A stretch of 64,000 nt of DNA from the NCBI GenBank assembly GCA_003024785.1, contig PUQB01000069.1, positions 648,501-712,500 on the forward strand. The letters run 5' to 3'. The position numbers and the translations under genes are program-made. Below the pieces are notes generated by a model that worked only from the letters and a program-made list of their open reading frames with translations, had not been told where the DNA came from and did no database searches. The DNA comes from Selaginella tamariscina (lineage: Eukaryota; Streptophyta; Lycopodiopsida; Selaginellales; Selaginellaceae). Each line of letters opens with the position of its first letter. Positions within the stretch are counted from its first letter, which is position 1. This document shows positions 58,358-64,000 of the stretch, piece by piece.

Positions 58358-60170
58358 TGTCATAATTTTTATTATGACTCGACCCTTTACTTTGGACGTT
58401 GACTGTTGTTACCTACTGTATTATGTTGATGGACCCTAGATGTAGTAGAAAACAGGCCCGCTTAGTGCACTTGGGTATCTGGTGATGGTCCGGCCGGGTG
58501 TCATTAGGTATTTGTAGGAAACTCTAAGCGAAGCTAGAACTTACCTTTAGAAACCCACCCCCAATTTTGACGTCCCGAATAGGCTGATTGGTCTTTGCAG
58601 ATGAGTTCGGCGTGTTAAGTAGGGTTAGGAACACCCCTAGGGTTGCCCTAACCCATGCCCTAAAACCCCCACCCCCTTGGGTAGGGTTTAGGGGTAGGAG
58701 TAAGGGTGAGTTATAAGCTCATATTGCTAATTTGTCTAAGGGGCTAAAATTCAGTGCCAGCCCACTAACACATATAGGAAAAGAGGGGGGGGGGGGGGCT
58801 CCGTCACATAAATAAGGTAGAGTATATGTAGGAGAGCTCTGGGTTCATGAATGAGTTCGTTGCTCTTCTGCCGGTGCAAGCTTCAGCTTGTGTCGTTAAG
58901 GTACAACCCTCTGTTGTGCCGCCTTAACTTCCAGATGCCAGGGGTACGTCCCACCTTCGGGGTAGCTTACCCTTAATGTTGGCGAATCCATGCCTGGGAG
59001 GTCTTGTCGGAATGCACGTTCCAAGAGGCAGAGGTTGAGGCTTGTCTCCAGCCTCCTCCTCCACGTCAAGCTAGGTGTAGCACTCACGGCTAAGCAAGGC
59101 ACATCCGTGTCCTTGTCCAACTGGGCGTGGGATCTTGTTTGACAGGTTCACGTTACTGGTTCCTGAGGGTTCATTGAGGGGTTTAGAGTTGGCATTTAGG
59201 AACCATGTTTGTGGTACTTGGTGCAACTCTTGAATCTAAGGGCTATGGCATGATAACCCACATCATGGAAGGCAGTGTCACATGGAGATGTGACACTGGG
59301 CTAAACGTCACATGGTACAACGCCCGAGGCACGCCCTTTGGGGTTATGTCATGGGCTTGTCGCTAAGGGGTTGGATACTCTAGCAAACAGGCATGCTTGT
59401 GCTTGCACTAAGGTGCTAAGCCTTGGGCATCCGCTTAAGGGAGGTTAGGTTCGTAACTAGGTGTGCTTTGGCACACTTGGCTAAGGGGAGTGTTCTCCTT
59501 GGAATCCAGGGGTTGAACAACCTAAGCTCATTAGCAGAAGCCCTTTCGTAAGGCACTCGCAAGGTCATGTGCTTAGGGTTATCCCAAACCTAGCCTTAGG
59601 GAGTTTGCTTAGCAGAACACTCGTGTCCGCCTACGGCGCACACTCGTGTCCTCACTAAGTACTAGCCCTAGGTCTAGGGTATAACTTGGCCACTCAAACC
59701 CTTAGGGGTTAGTCGTGGTTCAGGGTACCCCTTGTCGCCCTAAAGGGGTTGTACTCCCGGATGAGGGTGATTCCTCAAGGGGTAAGTGACGATGCCTTAG
59801 CTCTGTCAGGGTATGTGTGGAACACACGTCTCCTTGGGGGTTAGGGCATGAGCCTGTCTAGGTCTTCTAGGGCAAGACCCTAAGTCAACTAGGGTTATCC
59901 CTCAAGGGTTTTGGGGTAGACACTCTAGGGAGACTTAGGCTAAACCCTAAGTCAACTAGGGTTATCCCTCAAGGGTTTGGGGGTAGACACTCTAGGGAGA
60001 CTTAGGCTAAACCCTAAGTCTCCTGTCCACTTGGGCATTAGAGTCTAACCTAGGGGTCGTTGGGGTTGTTCTGGGAAACTTAGCGTTGCTCACACAGGGT
60101 GATGACGCCGAATGGCCACCTGGCAGCCACGTGTTGCCACGTGTTGGCCCTTTGGGTTAAAACTCTGACA
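58358..60170 (+). mobile_element. solo LTR of the E family nested in the 3' LTR of E
   Basis: A complete LTR (1813 bp, TGTCATAA to CTCTGACA) without interior. Flanks are GTATG (58353-58357) and ATATG (60171-60175), a 5-bp target duplication with one mismatch, so it inserted as its own copy and then lost its interior by LTR-LTR recombination. It is less AT-shifted than the host LTRs. It includes a poly-G run (58786-58798) and a 67-bp tandem duplication. Confidence 0.85.
59877..60010. repeat. 67-bp tandem duplication inside the solo LTR
   Basis: Two copies beginning ACCCTAAGTCAACTAGGG at 59877 and 59944, with a third partial start at 60011. Units differ by a T/G change in the TTTTGGGG region. 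Contains telomere-like ACCCTAA words but no telomere array. Confidence 0.82.
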
Positions 60171-61397
60171 ATATGTAGGAGTGAGGGTTCTTGGTTCATG
60201 ACTAAGTTCGTTATTCTTATTCTGTGCAAGCTCTAGCTTGTGTCTTTAAGACATAACCCTTTGTTGTGCCTTCTCAATTTCTAAACAATAGGGGTACATC
60301 CCACCTTCGGGGTAGTTTACTTTTAACATTGGTGAATCCATACCTGGAAGGTCTTGTTGAACTACACGTTCCAAGAGTTAGGGGTTGAGGCTTGTCTCTA
60401 GCCTCCTCCTCCACGTCAAGCTAAGACTAACACTCACAACTAAGTAGGGCATGTTTGTGTCCTTGTCCAATTGTGAGCGTGGGACCTTGGCTAGCAAGTA
60501 AGGGATCACAAAGGGGTTCTAGACTTGGCATTGGAGACCTACATTCGTGGCACCTGGTGCAACTCTCGAATCTAGAGGCTATGGCATGATAGTCCACATC
60601 TAGGAAATAGTGTCACATGAAGATGTGACACTGGGCTAGATGGCACATCCTAAGGCATACATTTTGGTGTTATCTTATAGGGTTAACGCTAAGGGGTTAG
60701 ATACTTTTAGTAAGTAGGCATGCTGTCCTTATTAAGGTGCTAAGCCTTGGGCATTGGCTCAAGGGAGGTTGGGTCTCATAACTAAGTGTGCTAATTGCAC
60801 ACTTAGCTATGGGGGGGTTCTCCTTAGGATCCAAGGGTTGAACAACTAAGCTTATTAGTAGGAGCCATTTTGTGAGGTACTTGTGGGGTTGTGTACTTAG
60901 GGTTATCCAAACCTAGTCTTGGGGAGTTTCTTGGCAAAACACTCGGTTTTGCCTATGGTGCACACTCGTGTCCTCATTAAGTACTAGCACTAGGACTAAG
61001 GTATAACTTAACCACTCAAACCCTTAGGGTTAGTTGTGGTTTAGGGCACCTCTTGTCACCCTAACGGGGTTGTACCCCGATGAGGGTGATTCCTCAAGGG
61101 GTAAGTCACCATGCCTTGATTATATCACAGGGGTATGTGCAAGGCATGTCTCCTTAGTGGGGTTAGGGCATGAGTTTGTCTAAATTTTTTGGGACAGGAT
61201 CCTAAGGTTACTCGAGTTATCTTCTAAGGTTTGGAGGATAGTCATTCTGGGTGGCACCCTAAGTCTTGTGCCTACTTGGGCATTTGAGTCAGGTTTTAAG
61301 AGTTGTCTTGGAAGACTTGGAGTTGCTCACATAGGGAATTGACGCTAGAAAGCCACTTGGCGACCATGTGTTAACCATTCGAATTAAAACTCTGACA
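60171..61397 (+). repeat. 3' LTR of element E, second part
   Basis: Continuation of 57927-58357 after the nested solo LTR. It ends TCTGACA at 61397, followed by the target copy AAGAG. Confidence 0.87.
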
Positions 61398-61570
61398 AAG
61401 AGGATGACCTTGAAAAGGTTGTTGCACTAGCACATATTTGCATCATGCACCTCCATTGGACCAACATGATGAACATGAGGAAATGTAATCCAAGTGAACC
61501 TTAACCATCACAAGTCACAAGGTATCAACTCAAAGCGTTGAACTATATGCAAGTTGTAACTAAAATGGGC

Positions 61571-62051
61571 ATGGCTATAGTCCCATTTCCTAATAATTAG
61601 CAATTTTAGCTATTTAATTAGCATTTTCTAATATTAAAGGAATATTCTTTAGAATATATGTTTGAAAAGAGAATATTCTTTAGAATATTCTATTTTGTAT
61701 TCTACCCTTTAATAAATTATAGCATTCATTGAACAAAAATTAATAACATTATAAAAGTAGAAGTATTAAATTATATAATATATTGCCTAATATAACAATT
61801 AAGGAAGAGCATAAGAGGTACATTATATAAATATTGATGTTGTTATTAAAATATTAATATTTAAATATAACATTATTAATTAAAAATTTGTAGTAGTAAT
61901 AATATATATATAAAATCCTATAATAATATAGTCAATCTTCCATATCATTTTTTAAATTTATATAGTTAAGTAACAATTTGGTACTATTATTAAAGAGTTT
62001 ATAATAATTATGAATATTAAATATATGATATTTTATAATTTTGTAATTGCT
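61571..62051. other. AT-rich spacer before the DUF7869-type gene
   Basis: Very AT-rich with TAATATTA-like runs and two AGAATATTCTTTAGAATAT repeats near 61640-61700. No gene seen. Confidence 0.45.
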
Positions 62052-64000
62052 TTAAGCTTCAGAAAACATACATTCCCTTGCAGTTTTGTTAATCGTGACT
62101 TTATCAACGCTTCTTGACATCCACCCATATCGAATGGATTTAACATTTATAAAACATGCTGGGTCTTTTTGATTGGGAGACCATGTTTTCTCTAGGCATC
62201 CATTATATCTTTCGCTCTCCTTCTCGTGTCGCCTTTTTTGTGGTTTGAACCATGCAACCTTAACAATACTATTTTTTGTGATTACTTCAGGTGTGTCGAT
62301 AATTTGACCCATCCAAATAGGCTGATTATATGACGCATCTGGAGTAATGAGAACCATCATTAGTTTTTGAAGATCCTGGCAGCAATCAAAGTATGCTTTA
62401 GGTTTTTGGTTCCTTTGTCCAACAAAGTGTGGGGTTTGCACTTCCACATCACTACTGGCTTCTATGTCGTCTGTGCTCAGTGATGTCATTTCAATCTCCT
62501 CTCGCCACCTTGTTTTAGGCCAAAAAGGGTGTTGCAATTCTGTACTTGTGACAGTAGGCCCTTCCAACTCTCGAACAACAGTCTCCCAATAGTGACCACA
62601 TGCTTATATAGTTCTGAGTAACCAGTTGCCTTATCAGAATTCTTTGGCATCGATTTTTGAACCCATGCCACATATTTTTTGATGCCATCAATAATAACCT
62701 CTTGTTCCTTGAGCTGGGCACTCAATGGAATAGGGTCTGGTTGTCCTTCTGGGAGAAGTGGCTTTCCATCCTCTCCACTTTTGAAGAGCATTAAGCCCTC
62801 TTTCGGTAACCACTCCTGCTCTGATGGCCGTAACTTGTACTGCATAATAGGTATACCATCTCGTATGGAGAAAAAGAATTGTAGCGGCACAAGGTGACCA
62901 ACTAAAGAATCACCCCTCTTTTATATACTCCTTGAGAAATTTTTTGAAGTCTGGCACCTCAGTCACAAGCAAAGCACAACTTTTTTTGGAGATGCAATTT
63001 TCAAAAAGATTCATCATATGCGGTAAGGTAAGTGCACTTGTCCTTTTTGTAGAGTTGGAGACCTTGCTGAAGAACGCATCAATATCTTCATGAGTGTGAC
63101 CAACCATAAGAAACTGAGCGTGATTGTTTCAAACACACCTTTGGCAACAAGCATTGACAAGTATGCTAGCACATATCTAGAAAATAAAAGTAAGTATGAG
63201 GTTGAGAAACCCTTAAGTAAAATGATTTACCTATTTTTGTTCTCGCCTGCACAATTATCCATCTGTAAAAGCAAATGACGAGGAAGCTTATTTGATGTTG
63301 AGGACACATGTACACTATTTGAGCTAGATCCCTCCACTGAACCTGAACTCTCAACAGGGCCATCTGTTTTTTGTGCAGGTTGCTGACAATGCCTCTCATA
63401 TTCCCAAGTAGCCTCAAGTGCAGACGTGTTCATGAGAGCATTATGTAAAGGTTGAAGGTGTTGTTTCTTCACTTTGAGATCACCGATAGGACTTGTCTGT
63501 GAGTGGGCTTCAAGGTTTCTGAAACACATGGCCAACGACCCAATAGTGAAATTGGAGTCGCTAGACCAATGTGGAAGTGAAAAGTGTCCATATGATTCAC
63601 AACCGTGTCCATGTGTTAGCACACCTGTCAATGAAATCGGAAGTTTCATGACATTTCCAAGGCACTTTGGTGTTGCAACGAGCTTTGGAATGCTGGTCTT
63701 TGAATGATCCATCTTGTCATGGATCAAGCACAGGTACTCTGATGGGCGTGACACAGAAAGCATGCGGTGTGCATAGTACTGAGACCGGCAAGTTTGTTGC
63801 GCAATCATGTGGGCCTCCATCTTCTTTTGAATGGCAGTGATCTCCACCAAGGTTTTTGCACAAGCCTCTGCAGCCTTCAATGATGTACAAGTGTCACACT
63901 TGGAAAAGCTAGAGTGTTTTGCAATCTCCACATCCTTAAAATGAGTATTCCATATGTTGTTGAAGGTACCAGTGCAGATTGCTTGCAGCCCCATCAAGCT
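62052..64000 (-). CDS. DUF7869-type protein, N-terminus outside window
   Basis: The family has no settled function and is patchily spread in multicopy form in plants, algae and animals, which suggests a mobile-element origin (inference). Frame 63997-63227 contains a Cys pair (SKCDTCTSLKAAEACAKT), LCLIHDKMDHSKTSIPKLV and, before a short intron (about 63227-63173, GTAAAT to CTAG), LLQMDNCAGENKNR. The next exon gives YVLAYLSMLVAKGVFE and the hallmark FLMVGHTHEDIDAFFSKVS. One-base shifts near the GGGG at about 62913 and near 62540 connect to frames 62890-62486 and 62567-62052, which end KVTINKTARECMFSEA. The spaced Asp residues (H-D-K-M-D, M-D-N-C, H-E-D-I-D) look like an RNase-H-fold arrangement, but no catalytic role is shown. 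Confidence 0.65.

Larger units (their letters stand above)
52500..61397 (+). mobile_element. long-LTR non-coding retroelement E (LARD-like)
   Basis: LTRs: 52500-54188 (1689 bp) and 57927-58357 plus 60171-61397. Exact 5-bp target duplication AAGAG (52495-52499, 61398-61402). LTRs start TGTCATAG and end CTCTGACA. Primer-binding site TGATATCAGAGCC at 54191-54203, one mismatch from the initiator-Met tRNA complement. Purine tract AAAGGTGGGGAGTG immediately before the 3' LTR. The 3.7-kb interior has no retroelement reading frame. This fits a large retrotransposon derivative (LARD) depending on another element's proteins, though extreme decay of a coding element cannot be excluded. A solo LTR of the same family is nested in the 3' LTR. 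Confidence 0.88.
49970..61570 (-). mobile_element. decayed Ty3/gypsy element F, split by element E
   Basis: Fossil gypsy sequence on the minus strand, AT-rich and unreadable over long spans. AAAAAGATCTCATCAGATCAACTGC at 49966-49990 matches the integrase of element C (near 22577). RT traces such as KYDGFLCFCMDYQSF lie near 51395-51440. VFNIILDYNWLKHFK (51933-51745) fits the protease C-terminal side, and an ATP-rich gag-like part lies around 52130-52353. Element E is inserted at 52499/61398, with F sequence continuing to about 61570. LTRs of F were not identified. Confidence 0.5.

Noticed and set aside
58896-59120. 74-codon minus-strand frame in the E-family LTR
   Set aside because: It lies wholly inside a long terminal repeat, is not kept open in the sister LTRs, and matches no protein family.
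59877-60030. Telomere-like CCCTAA/TTAGGG words
   Set aside because: They are scattered within LTR sequence and a 67-bp duplication, not a tandem heptamer array, so no telomere or interstitial telomeric tract is claimed.

Overview
The window is nuclear DNA of a land plant, most likely a seedless vascular plant of the Selaginella type (inference). Host genes have many short introns (often 50-110 bp, GT-AG), there are several pentatricopeptide-repeat (PPR) genes with little or no intron, and plant-specific families occur: Euonymus-type lectin, DUF707, SAUR-like, LUMINIDEPENDENS and a plant-type SUN protein. Nothing looks prokaryotic or organellar.

Layout. 1-6.2 kb: EUL-type lectin gene (minus, running off the left edge), a PPR gene (plus), a tRNA-like SINE fragment, and a multi-exon DUF707 gene (plus). 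6.3-19.6 kb: a nested transposon stack. Ty3/gypsy element A (plus) carries Ty3/gypsy element B (minus) inside its integrase and a PIF/Harbinger-type DNA transposon (H) inside its 3' LTR. 19.7-21.5 kb: fragments of a P-loop NTPase-like gene in opposite orientations. 21.5-28.4 kb: gypsy element C (minus), lacking reverse transcriptase, with the young deletion derivative D inserted in it. 28.4-33.5 kb: AT-rich DNA with decayed LTR material and a duplicated SAUR 3' flank carrying a 54-bp minisatellite. 33.6-48.1 kb: the gene-rich core, with a SAUR-like gene, PPR gene 2, the complete LUMINIDEPENDENS (LD) homologue (minus), a SUN-domain gene head to head with it, and PPR gene 3 (minus). 48.1-61.6 kb: AT-rich DNA and a decayed gypsy element (F), interrupted by a long-LTR element without coding capacity (E, LARD-like, exact 5-bp target duplication), whose 3' LTR contains a related solo LTR. 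62.0-64.0 kb: a DUF7869-type gene (minus) cut by the right edge.

The host genes do not form a pathway. LD is a nuclear flowering-autonomous-pathway type homeodomain protein, SUN proteins bridge the nuclear envelope, PPR proteins edit or process organellar RNA, and EUL lectins and SAUR-like proteins are stress or hormone related. LD and SUN share a 242-bp divergent promoter.

A caveat runs through the window. Most host genes examined need one or more single-base corrections to keep the conserved reading frame, several of them at short homopolymers. I read this mainly as indel error in the assembly, not as independent pseudogenisation, but I cannot prove it from sequence alone. Exon limits were placed by eye from GT-AG sites and protein-family resemblance.
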